Assembly (NCBI GenBank): GCA_030041095.1
Contig: JASHON010000073.1
Coordinates: 62,001-126,000 of the forward strand
Length of the DNA stretch: 64,000 bases
From: Terriglobia bacterium
GTDB taxonomy: Bacteria > Acidobacteriota > Terriglobia > UBA7540
Direction: 5' to 3'
This document shows, piece by piece, positions 18,058 through 25,257 of the stretch. The notes below the pieces were generated by a model. The model was not told where the DNA came from and did not search any database. It saw only the letters and a list, made by a program, of their open reading frames with translations. A program made the translations under genes and the position numbers. The stretch's first letter is position 1; every line of letters begins with the position of its first letter.

Positions 18058-19206
18058 ATGAATGACCCCATCCCTTCAACCGGCCGGGGCTCACTTAAGA
18101 TTTATCTGGGCTACGCTGCCGGCGTGGGCAAAACCTATGCCATGCTCATCGAGGCGCGAGCGCTCGTGCGCCAGGGTGTTGACGTGGTGATAGGCTACTT
18201 CGAACCTCACGGACGCAAGGATACAATCGAGCTCACGGAGGGTCTTGACGAGATCCCGCGCAAAGAAATCCAATACCGCGGAGCGACGTTTTACGAAATG
18301 GACGCCGAAGCCATACTTCGGCGTCGGCCCTCCGTCTGCGCTGTGGATGAATTCGCACACACGAACGTGCCCGGCTCAGCGCGAACCAAGCGATGGGAAG
18401 ACGTTCAGGTGCTGCTGGATGCCGGCATCTGCGTGCTCACCACCATGAACGTTCAGCATCTCGAAAGCCTGAACGACCATGTCTGGGCGGTTACGGGCGT
18501 GCGTGTGCGAGAAACAATTCCCGACTGGGTGGTAAAGCAGGCGGACGAAGTGGTGATGGTTGATTTGCCGCCCCAGGCGCTGCTCAACCGGCTGAGGCGC
18601 GGCGTCGTTTATACGCCGGAGAAAGCTCAGCAGGCGTTACAGAACTTCTTCAAAGAGTCCAGCCTCGTGGTTTTGCGCGAGCTTGCGCTGCGCCAAACAG
18701 CCTACGAGGTAGATGTCCGCCAATCCGTGCAGGACGAAGCCTCGAGCGTTATGCCTGCGGCCGGAACCAGCGGTCTTGCCGGCGTCGAGCCTGCTGCCCC
18801 TGCTTCCGACCGTCTGCTGATTTACGTCTCCGCAGATCCGTCCACAGCCATGCTGATCCGTCGCGGTCGCCGCGTGGCGGATTACCTGCAAGCTGATTGT
18901 TTCGCCGTAGCTGTTCAGCCCGATGCCACTTTGCACCGCGTACCGCCGGCGCAACGGGACACTCTCGAGCGCCACTTAAACCTTGCTCGCATGCTTCATA
19001 TCGAAACTCGCGTGCTGCAGGGCGAAAATCCCGCCGAAACCTTAGTGGACTTCGCCAGAAGAAACCAAGTGACCCAGATTCTTCTCGCCCGCGCCCAGCA
19101 GGGGCCACGAGTGCCTGTCCTCGGCCAAAGCCTGGTTCAGAAAGTGGTGCGTCTCGCGCACGACATGCAGGTTACGATTGTGGCTGAGCGGCGCCGCGAG
19201 GAATAG
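18058..19206 (+). CDS. KdpD N-terminal sensor domain + universal-stress-protein domain, no kinase (copy 2)
   Basis: 382 residues with the same architecture as the preceding gene: KdpD sensor domain about 12-230 with Walker A GYAAGVGKT (18-26) and a complete VDEFAHTNVPGSARTKRW Walker B region, then a USP domain about 255-380 (RLLIYVSADPSTAML, VTQILLARAQQGPRVPVLG). It ends where KdpD would enter its first transmembrane helix. The two copies have diverged well beyond a recent duplication. It is probably a soluble cytoplasmic nucleotide or second-messenger-binding protein; KdpD sensor domains of this type are involved in potassium signalling. The pair reads as one operon. Confidence 0.87.
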   Translation: MNDPIPSTGRGSLKIYLGYAAGVGKTYAMLIEARALVRQGVDVVIGYFEPHGRKDTIELTEGLDEIPRKEIQYRGATFYEMDAEAILRRRPSVCAVDEFAHTNVPGSARTKRWEDVQVLLDAGICVLTTMNVQHLESLNDHVWAVTGVRVRETIPDWVVKQADEVVMVDLPPQALLNRLRRGVVYTPEKAQQALQNFFKESSLVVLRELALRQTAYEVDVRQSVQDEASSVMPAAGTSGLAGVEPAAPASDRLLIYVSADPSTAMLIRRGRRVADYLQADCFAVAVQPDATLHRVPPAQRDTLERHLNLARMLHIETRVLQGENPAETLVDFARRNQVTQILLARAQQGPRVPVLGQSLVQKVVRLAHDMQVTIVAERRREE

Positions 19207-19462
19207 CGCGGGGCTCGCGCTTCGCATCGTAAGGCAGCGCGTTGCCCGAGCCTCCGCTTTCCCGTCCGCGCGCCGAACGTAGAATTCGCGCTTGCCGGCC
19301 GGCGCCCTCAACCGTGCAATCTGTGGAATCTCCATCGGCAACGATAACAACGATAACTTCGTCGGGCTCTACATCGCGCAGGTAATCGAGCAAGGCGCAA
19401 GGGTCGATTCCTCGTTGAAGTCCGGAATAATCACGGATACCCGAGGCCGGTCGAAGCCCAGG
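19207..19462 (-). pseudogene. N-terminal fragment of a family-2 glycosyltransferase (TIGR04283-like), frameshifted
   Basis: On the minus strand from about 19460, one frame reads DRPRVSVIIPDFNEESTLA, the classic GT2 opening. About 50 bases on, homology continues in another frame as LLDYLRDVEPDEVIVVIVAD, then GDSTDCTVEG and ARILRSARGR, which is the following GT2 segment with the DGDSTD nucleotide-binding motif. At least one frameshift separates them, and the rest of the roughly 220-residue protein is missing. The fragment abuts the left end of the insertion sequence, which probably cut or replaced its 5' flank, and it ends at the kdpD-like gene. Confidence 0.7.
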
Positions 19463-19464
19463 CT

Positions 19465-20880
19465 TGTCCAAATTAGGTTTTTGAAAAAGGCGGAATCTCC
19501 GGTAAGTTGAGGTTTTGTGTTGCCGCACGATTAATCTCAACTGAAGGAGGTTCCACCGTGAATCGAGTATGCAGCATCTTCTCTCAAATACTCCAGCTTT
19601 TCCCCCGCCTGGAGTTTGAACAGATGGTTCGCAAGCACCGGGCCGAGCGTCATGCCCGAGGCTTCACCTCCTGGGGACAATTTGTGGCCATGCTGTTTTG
19701 CCAACTCGGACAAGCTCAGTCGCTGCGCGAAATTTGCGGGGGGCTGGCCGCTTGTGAGGGCAAGTTGAAGCACTTGGGTGTTCCGCAGGCCCCCCGGCGC
19801 TCTACCTTGGCTTATGCCAATAAGCATCGCCCCTGGGCGTTATATCAAGCGATTTTTGAGCGACTCTACGCGCGCTTCCAGGCTGAACTCGCTCCGCGCC
19901 GCAAATTTCGTTTCCGCAATCGGCTCCTCAGCATCGATGGCACCTTGATTGACTTGTGCTCGACGGTCTTCGACTGGGCGGCCTATCAGCGGAGCAAAGG
20001 AGCGGCCAAGCTGCACCTGGTCTTGGATCATCGAGGCTACCTGCCCCAATTCGCCGTGATCACCGAAGGGAAGCGCTCCGAGGTCGCCGTGGCCCGCACC
20101 TGGGAGTTCGAACCCGGCACCATCTTGATTTTCGATAGGGGCTACGTCGATTACTGCTGGTACGAGCGCCTGACCCAGCGAGGAGTTTTCTTCGTCACCC
20201 GGATGCGGACCGACGCGGCTTACCAGGTGATCGAGAAAAGGTCCCGGCCGCAAAACCGCTCCATCCGCCGCGATCAGATCATTCGGTTGGGCAGTCGGAA
20301 CTGGCGGCGCATGAAAGTGAACCTGCGGCAGATCGAGGTCTGGGATGCGGAGCACCAAAGGATGCTGGTGCTGCTCACCAATCACCTGCAGTTCGCCGCC
20401 ACGACGATCTCCGAAATCTATCGCCAGCGCTGGCAGATTGAGCTTTTCTTCCGGGCGTTGAAGCAATCCCTCCGGGTCAAAACTTTTGTCGGCACCAGCG
20501 CCAACGCTTTGAAGATCCAGATTTGGACAGCACTGATTGCGATACTGGTGTTGAAGTATTTGCAATGGCGCGCCCGTTTTGGCTGGTCGCTGTCGAACCT
20601 GGTGGCTCTGCTGCGCCAGCAACTGTTTGTTTATCGGGACCTTTTCACTTGGCTGGATGAGCCCTTCGAACCTCCGCCGGCGCTGCAAGGAATTCATGAC
20701 ACTCAACTTTCTCTCGGTTTTAGCCCGGTTTAATTGGACAGCACCGTGAAAAATTCCGTGCCCCTGCCGACCCGTTCCCCTCCGCCGCCGGGGGAACCTG
20801 GTTTTCAAACCAGCCTTCAGGGGCGAAGTTTGTTCAATAGAATCAACAAGCGGTTTGCTGGCCCGAAGCTAATTTGGACA
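19465..20880 (+). mobile_element. IS4-family insertion sequence, complete
   Basis: Perfect 12-base terminal inverted repeats TGTCCAAATTAG (19465-19476) and CTAATTTGGACA (20869-20880) bracket a single transposase gene, giving an element of 1416 bases, a normal size for IS4. No clear target-site duplication is visible in the flanks. It has the broken glycosyltransferase on its left and a dispersed repeat on its right. A second, imperfect TTAATTGGACAG sequence follows the transposase stop. Confidence 0.88.
19558..20733 (+). CDS. IS4-family DDE transposase
   Basis: 391 residues. The DDE catalytic triad is readable: first Asp in LLSIDGTLIDL, second in LIFDRGYVDY (the IS4 DRGY motif), and Glu in the YREK-type signature YRQRWQIELFFRALKQ, which has the exact Y-x2-R-x3-E-x6-K spacing. 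An N-terminal FTSWGQFVAMLFCQL region matches the DUF4372-like leader of the group. The frame is open from 19507, but AAGGAGG at 19544-19550 places the start at GTG 19558. The coding frame is intact, so the element may be active. Confidence 0.93.
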   Translation: MNRVCSIFSQILQLFPRLEFEQMVRKHRAERHARGFTSWGQFVAMLFCQLGQAQSLREICGGLAACEGKLKHLGVPQAPRRSTLAYANKHRPWALYQAIFERLYARFQAELAPRRKFRFRNRLLSIDGTLIDLCSTVFDWAAYQRSKGAAKLHLVLDHRGYLPQFAVITEGKRSEVAVARTWEFEPGTILIFDRGYVDYCWYERLTQRGVFFVTRMRTDAAYQVIEKRSRPQNRSIRRDQIIRLGSRNWRRMKVNLRQIEVWDAEHQRMLVLLTNHLQFAATTISEIYRQRWQIELFFRALKQSLRVKTFVGTSANALKIQIWTALIAILVLKYLQWRARFGWSLSNLVALLRQQLFVYRDLFTWLDEPFEPPPALQGIHDTQLSLGFSPV

Positions 20881-21038
20881 GCCCTGAGGCGCAGCCCCGC
20901 CCTGAATAATTCGATCACTGGTGCTGCCGGAAAGGCAAGCCCTTCCGCACGTCAGGCGGCACAGCCGCATCGTGCATGGGCGACACTCCTCAACAAGTAC
21001 AGAAGTTTCAAGGCCAGTGCGGCCTTGGGCGACTGGTG
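20734..21038. repeat. IS right end and dispersed repeat B, copy 1 (about 20885-20995)
   Basis: After the transposase stop the IS runs to 20880. From about 20885 the sequence GAGGCGCAGCC...GCCCTGAATAATT, GATCACTGG, GGAAAGGC and GCACGTCAGGCGGCACAGCC recurs as the reverse complement at about 63683-63795 and, in its second half, at 22860-22965. No gene was recognised in this stretch. Confidence 0.65.
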
Positions 21039-21371
21039 TCATCGGGTTCTGCCATTTTCAGCCGCCATTCGGCTGGGCCTCACTGGCGTCGCGGCGCCTT
21101 CCCCAACCACCGTCGTCCATTCGCGTACGCTCCAGTGTTTCACAAGACCGTTCAGGACGTACGGATCAGCTTGGGCAAACTGCTCCGCCACCGTGGGCGA
21201 ATCTCCTTTGAACAAGAGGACGCCGCGATCCATCGGATTGGCCAGCGCGCCTCCCAGCACCAATTCGCCTCGCTCGCTCGCCTTCCACGCCCTATCGAGA
21301 TGAGCTTCCCGAAATTCTGCCCGCCGTTCGGCGTAATCATCAGCCATTTCGTAGAATAAAAGATAGTGCAT
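21039..21371 (-). CDS. YciI-like (YCII-domain) protein
   Basis: 110 residues of the small dimeric ferredoxin-like YCII fold: HYLLFYEMADDY at the N-terminus, the REAHLDRAWKASERGELVLG segment with the conserved His, DRGVLLFKGDS, then the ADPYVLNGLV motif containing the conserved Asp-Pro-Tyr, and a WTTVVG strand. YciI proteins are suggested to be hydrolases or decarboxylases, but substrates are mostly unknown. The start at 21371 has GAGGTG upstream; the longer frame lacks family-like sequence. It is divergent from the M48 peptidase gene with 38 bases between the starts. Confidence 0.88.
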   Translation of the reverse strand: MHYLLFYEMADDYAERRAEFREAHLDRAWKASERGELVLGGALANPMDRGVLLFKGDSPTVAEQFAQADPYVLNGLVKHWSVREWTTVVGEGAATPVRPSRMAAENGRTR

Positions 21372-21409
21372 TGAATTCACCTCGCTCGAACCATTATCAT
21401 CCAGTCTGC

Positions 21410-22651
21410 ATGATGCCGGGCACAGAATCCGAACCAGGCAGCGAAGCCAAGGCGAAGCAGTACGCAAGGGAACACTTTCGCCTCACGCTGATTTCTTTTG
21501 GGACCGATCTCGCCGTCCTGCTTGCCTTTCTCCTTTCGGGTGCGAGCGTTGGGTGGGCGCGGCGAGTGGCTGCGCCTTCAGGATGGCGTGCGGCAGCCAC
21601 GGCCGTGGTGTTGCTGTACGGGATCGGGCTGGGAGTTTTGCTCAAGCTGTTCGGACTACCGATTTCCATTCTTTCACGGCGAATCGAAATCCGTTACGGA
21701 TTGAACCGGCAACGCTGGCGGGGCTGGCTTTGGGACGAAACCAAGGGAACGCTGTTAAGCGCAGCGCTCGGGCTGGGCGGGCTGGAGCTGGTTTACGCGC
21801 TGCTGCGCGCGGCGCCGCGAACGTGGTGGTTGTGGGCGTGGGGTGCGTTTACCGTTTTCGCCGTCATTCTCGTTCAGCTCGCTCCTGTTCTGTTGTTTCC
21901 GCTTTTCTTCAAATTCCGGCCGCTTTCGGCTGAGGGAGCAGAAGCCGAGCTGGTGAACCGGCTGAGCCGGCTCGCTGAGCGCGCCGGCGCTCGCATTCGC
22001 GGCGTTTTCGAATGGAAACTGGGCGAAAAGAGCGCCAAAGCCAATGCCGCGCTCACCGGACTTGGAGCTACGCGCCGCGTGATGATCAGCGATACCCTGC
22101 TTGGATCAGCGCCGCACGAGGAGATTGAAGCGGTTTTTGCCCATGAGCTTGGTCACCACGTCCACCGGCACATCTGGCTCGGCCTCGCCTTTCAGACAGG
22201 CTTGTCGTTTTTCGGGTTCTGGATGGCTGCTGCGGCTTTGAAGTTTTTTGCGCCGCCGCTTCAATTGAAAGGCATTCAGGACGTCGCGGGGTTGCCGCTG
22301 CTTTTGCTTGTGGCTACGGTCCTCTCCGCGCTCCTGCTTCCGCTGGGCAACGCGTTTTCGCGCCGAATGGAGCGCCAGGCGGATGATTATGCCTTCGCCG
22401 CCCTCGGCGATGCTGAGCCGCTGGTGCGTGGCCTCGAACGCCTCGCAGCCCAGAACCTTGCAGAACGCAATCCTCCACGCTGGAAAGAACTGATCTTCTA
22501 TTCGCACCCGTCGATCTCGACGCGAGTCACCCGCGCCCGTGCCTGGCAGGCAGGCCATAGCGAGACGCCCTGGAGAGGCGAGAGACGAGCAGGATATCAG
22601 CAATCAGCTAGCGGCGATCAGAGGGCAGGAGAGACAAGAGACCAGAGATGA
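21410..22651 (+). CDS. M48-family membrane metallopeptidase (Ste24/CAAX-protease-like)
   Basis: 413 residues. Several N-terminal membrane helices are followed by the zinc site HELGHH in VFAHELGHHVHRHI, and the third ligand Glu in RMERQADDYAFAAL about 80 residues later. Two further helices separate the two motifs, as in Ste24/HtpX-like enzymes. The N-terminal SRRIEIRYGLNRQRW segment is the M48 N-terminal domain marker. Such proteases cleave membrane or prenylated peptides; in bacteria they likely serve envelope quality control. The tail after STRVTRARAWQAGH is low-complexity Arg/Gly/Gln encoded by purine-rich repeats, so the stop is probably displaced from the ancestral one. Confidence 0.9.
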   Translation: MMPGTESEPGSEAKAKQYAREHFRLTLISFGTDLAVLLAFLLSGASVGWARRVAAPSGWRAAATAVVLLYGIGLGVLLKLFGLPISILSRRIEIRYGLNRQRWRGWLWDETKGTLLSAALGLGGLELVYALLRAAPRTWWLWAWGAFTVFAVILVQLAPVLLFPLFFKFRPLSAEGAEAELVNRLSRLAERAGARIRGVFEWKLGEKSAKANAALTGLGATRRVMISDTLLGSAPHEEIEAVFAHELGHHVHRHIWLGLAFQTGLSFFGFWMAAAALKFFAPPLQLKGIQDVAGLPLLLLVATVLSALLLPLGNAFSRRMERQADDYAFAALGDAEPLVRGLERLAAQNLAERNPPRWKELIFYSHPSISTRVTRARAWQAGHSETPWRGERRAGYQQSASGDQRAGETRDQR

Positions 22652-23155
22652 GAGACGAGAGGCGAGCAAGATGCCCGCGGCCGGCGATCAGCTTTCAGCG
22701 TCGAGCGGGCACTGCGCTGTTCCGCACCGGTTTGCTGAATGCTGACTGCTGATTTCTGGTAACTGATCGCTCCTTGCGGGCCACGGTGGTGACGAAGAGA
22801 CAAGCCGTATCCCTGTTAACGGTGGGCAAGAGGGCGAGGAACAACCTGGCCCAAGGAATTGGATCACCGGCGGTCTTGGAAAGGCAAGGCTTTCCTCAAG
22901 CCTGGCCGCACGTCAGGCGGCGGAGCCGCATCGTGCCTGGGCGACACTCCTCGGCAAATGCAGAGACTCGAGGGCTGGCAAGATGCCGGCGCTGCGCGAT
23001 CGTAAATTCCTGCGCGGCAGCCGCGCCTGTCGCCGGCTTTGCCGCCCGGCGTGTTAAGGTTCAAACCGGACCGGCGCCTGTCGGTGGCCGTAACCTATGC
23101 TAAGATTTTAGATACGCTCTGTCAGCCGAAGAGTCGCAAGGAGCCGTCGCTTTTT
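22652..23155. repeat. intergenic repeats: purine-rich tract and dispersed repeat B, copy 2 (about 22860-22965)
   Basis: This stretch has no gene. It begins with GAGAGACGAGAGGCGAG-type near-repeats, then AGCTTTCAGC / CTGACTGCTGATTTCTGG motifs, then repeat B with GGAAAGGCAAGGC, GCACGTCAGGCGGCGGAGCC and TGGGCGACACTCCTC, and finally GGCAAGATGCCGG. The upstream part of the longer rimO frame (from 23039) lies here but does not resemble protein. Confidence 0.6.
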
Positions 23156-24601
23156 ATGCCAAAAGTGGGACTGGTGAGTCTGGGTTGTCCCAAAAATACA
23201 GTGGATAGCGAGGTCATGCTGGGTGTCCTCAGACAGTCAGGCTATGAGATCACTCCCCAACCTGAAGACGCAGACGTGTTGATCGTCAATACTTGCAGTT
23301 TCATTCAACCGGCCAAGCAGGAATCCATCGACACAATCCTCGAGATGGCAGAATACAAGAAGCGTGGCCGGGCTCGCAGGCTTGTAGTGACCGGATGCCT
23401 GGTGGAACGTTACCGGCGCGACATTTTGAACGAGTTTCCGGAAGTGGACTACGTTCTGGGAACAAACGAGATTGAACGAGTAGTGGAAGCCTGCGATCTG
23501 CGGAGCTCGGGACGCGAAGCGCGCGCGCAAGCTGAGCCGTATCTCTATCATCAGGGAACGCCGCGCGTTCTCTCGACGCCGTCTCATTCCGCCTTCATCA
23601 AGATCGCCGAAGGCTGCGACCATACGTGTTCTTTTTGCGTGATCCCGCAAATGCGCGGAAAGTTTCGCTCGCGCCGGTTCGATTCCATCATTCACGAAGC
23701 TGAAAACTTGATCCGCGGCGGAGCGCGCGAGCTCACGCTGGTGGGGCAGGATAATACCAATTACGGCGAAGACCTTGGGCTGCGCGACGGGCTGGCCCGG
23801 CTTTTGAAGCAGCTTGCGTCGCTCGACGGCTTGGTCTGGCTGCGCTTCCTGTATTGTTACCCGAACCGCGTGACGGACGCGCTCATCGAAGCGGTGGCCA
23901 GCTCACCGAAGATTGCCAAGTATTTTGATATTCCCTTTCAGCATGCCAGCCGCCCGGTGTTGAAGGCCATGCGGCGCGGGAGCGATGGCGCCCAATTCCT
24001 GAGATTGATCCGAAAGATTCGCGCGGCGATCCCCGGCGTGGCGCTTCGTACGTCCCTGATCGTCGGATTTCCGGGCGAGACTGAAGATGATTTCCAAGCT
24101 CTGCGGGAATTTGTTTCTGAAGCGTCGTTCGACCGGCTGGGCGTCTTTCAATATTCGAATGAAGAATCCAGCGCATCCTTCTCTCTGCGCGCGCAGGTGC
24201 CGGCAGCAACGGTCCGGCGGCGCAAGAACACCATCATGGCCGTACAGCGGCGAATCTCGCGAAATAAGCTGAAGAAGCTGGCAGGGCATCGGCTACCTGT
24301 ACTCGTGGAAGGGCGCTTGCCGGAGATGCCGTTGCTTTTTTCCGCCCGGCTTGAATCCCAGGCGCCCGAAGTTGACGGCCGCGTGCTCTTGAACGATTTT
24401 GAAGGCCCTGAGCCCCGGGCGGGCGAATACCGCTGGGCTCGTGTCACTCAGGCGTCTGATTACGACGTGGTGGCAACGCTCGAGCCGGATTATTTTGCCG
24501 ATCCGGCCGTTCCGTATCAGGATCATCAAACTATCCAGGGGCTGGTCCAAATTCAGTCCTTTGCCGCTCGAAGTCCCGCATATGCGCTGCCCCATCTGTA
24601 A
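23156..24601 (+). CDS. rimO: ribosomal protein S12 methylthiotransferase RimO
   Basis: 481 residues; RimO adds a methylthio group to the conserved Asp of ribosomal protein S12. The N-terminal MTTase domain carries its [4Fe-4S] cysteines in LVSLGCPKNTVDSE (C11), NTCSF and VTGCLV. The radical-SAM domain has CDHTCSFCVIP, the CxxxCxxC cluster. A C-terminal TRAM-like domain follows from about 385. ATG 23156 follows AAGGAG and begins the standard PKVGLVSLGCPKN leader; the 39 upstream codons are discarded. About 30 residues after the usual end (ASDYDVVATL) are extra, and they overlap the yacG start. Confidence 0.96.
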   Translation: MPKVGLVSLGCPKNTVDSEVMLGVLRQSGYEITPQPEDADVLIVNTCSFIQPAKQESIDTILEMAEYKKRGRARRLVVTGCLVERYRRDILNEFPEVDYVLGTNEIERVVEACDLRSSGREARAQAEPYLYHQGTPRVLSTPSHSAFIKIAEGCDHTCSFCVIPQMRGKFRSRRFDSIIHEAENLIRGGARELTLVGQDNTNYGEDLGLRDGLARLLKQLASLDGLVWLRFLYCYPNRVTDALIEAVASSPKIAKYFDIPFQHASRPVLKAMRRGSDGAQFLRLIRKIRAAIPGVALRTSLIVGFPGETEDDFQALREFVSEASFDRLGVFQYSNEESSASFSLRAQVPAATVRRRKNTIMAVQRRISRNKLKKLAGHRLPVLVEGRLPEMPLLFSARLESQAPEVDGRVLLNDFEGPEPRAGEYRWARVTQASDYDVVATLEPDYFADPAVPYQDHQTIQGLVQIQSFAARSPAYALPHL

Positions 24602-24782
24602 GCGGGAAACCCCGTGGGAGGGAAACCCCTACCGGCCGTTCTGCAGCGAACGCTGCAAGATGATTGACCTGGATAACTGGCTTTCCGGCAGATACCGCAT
24701 TTCCACGCCGCATTCGAGCGCGCCGGAATCCGAGAATGGAGGAGAAGGCGACGCCCAGCCCAAAGACGGAGACGGTGAATGA
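24582..24782 (+). CDS. yacG: DNA gyrase inhibitor YacG-type zinc-ribbon protein
   Basis: 66 residues. The four zinc Cys are in RCPICKRET and RPFCSERCKMIDLDNWLSG, the exact YacG signature including the LDNWLSGRY helix. The C-terminal 20 residues are acidic and disordered. E. coli YacG binds GyrB and inhibits gyrase. Its ATG lies inside the 3' end of rimO in another frame (20-base overlap), and its stop overlaps the pgpA start, so the three genes form a tightly packed operon. Confidence 0.9.
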   Translation: MRCPICKRETPWEGNPYRPFCSERCKMIDLDNWLSGRYRISTPHSSAPESENGGEGDAQPKDGDGE

Positions 24783-25257
24783 AAAGGGGCACGCGGTTGC
24801 CGTGCGCATTGCTACGCTCGGCCGATTAGGTTCGTTCCCGCTTGCTTCAGGCACGGTCGGAGCTGCAATCGGTCTTTTGGCGGCTGTGTTGCTCGGCCGC
24901 TTGCCGTTTGGCCCGCGAGAGAACCACATTTTATTTGGCGCCGCGGTTGCGGCGGTATTTTTTGTTGGCGTGTGGGCGTCGGGACGCGCTGAAAAGGAGC
25001 TGCAGACGGAAGATCCAAGCTCCGTGATTATTGACGAGGTGGCGGGCCAGATGATCACATTTCTGGTCAATCCTGCCTTGAGCTGGGGCTGGCTGATCGC
25101 CGGGTTTCTGCTCTTCAGGTTTTTCGACGTCCTCAAGCCATTCCCGGCGCGGCGAGCTGAGCATCTGGGCGGGGGCTGGGGCATTATGGCGGATGACGCC
25201 ATGGCGGGAGCGTATAGTTTGCTGGCGCTATTTTTACTCGGATTTGCGGTACGATGA
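24775..25257 (+). CDS. pgpA: phosphatidylglycerophosphatase A
   Basis: 160 residues with four membrane helices. The opening RIATLGRLGSFPLASGT and the SSVIIDEVAGQMITFL motif are typical of PgpA; FRFFDVLKPFPARRAEHL and GWGIMADDAMAGAYS complete the conserved set, including the catalytic acidic residues. The enzyme dephosphorylates phosphatidylglycerol-3-phosphate to phosphatidylglycerol. GTG 24775 with GGAG five bases upstream gives the family length and overlaps the yacG stop; ATG 24736 is an alternative adding 13 residues. The stop overlaps the next ATG (ATGA). Confidence 0.92.
   Translation: MNEKGHAVAVRIATLGRLGSFPLASGTVGAAIGLLAAVLLGRLPFGPRENHILFGAAVAAVFFVGVWASGRAEKELQTEDPSSVIIDEVAGQMITFLVNPALSWGWLIAGFLLFRFFDVLKPFPARRAEHLGGGWGIMADDAMAGAYSLLALFLLGFAVR

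Noticed and set aside
16972-19206. A Kdp potassium-transport operon
   Set aside because: Only the sensor domains are present; no KdpA, B, C or E and no kinase domain were found.
19172-19540. 122-codon minus-strand frame covering the glycosyltransferase fragment as an intact gene
   Set aside because: The GT2 homology is split between two frames, and this frame starts inside the IS, so it is a remnant rather than a gene.
19440-20900. Target-site duplication of the IS
   Set aside because: The flanks CCCAGGCT and GCCCTGAG do not match as a direct repeat, so no duplication is claimed.
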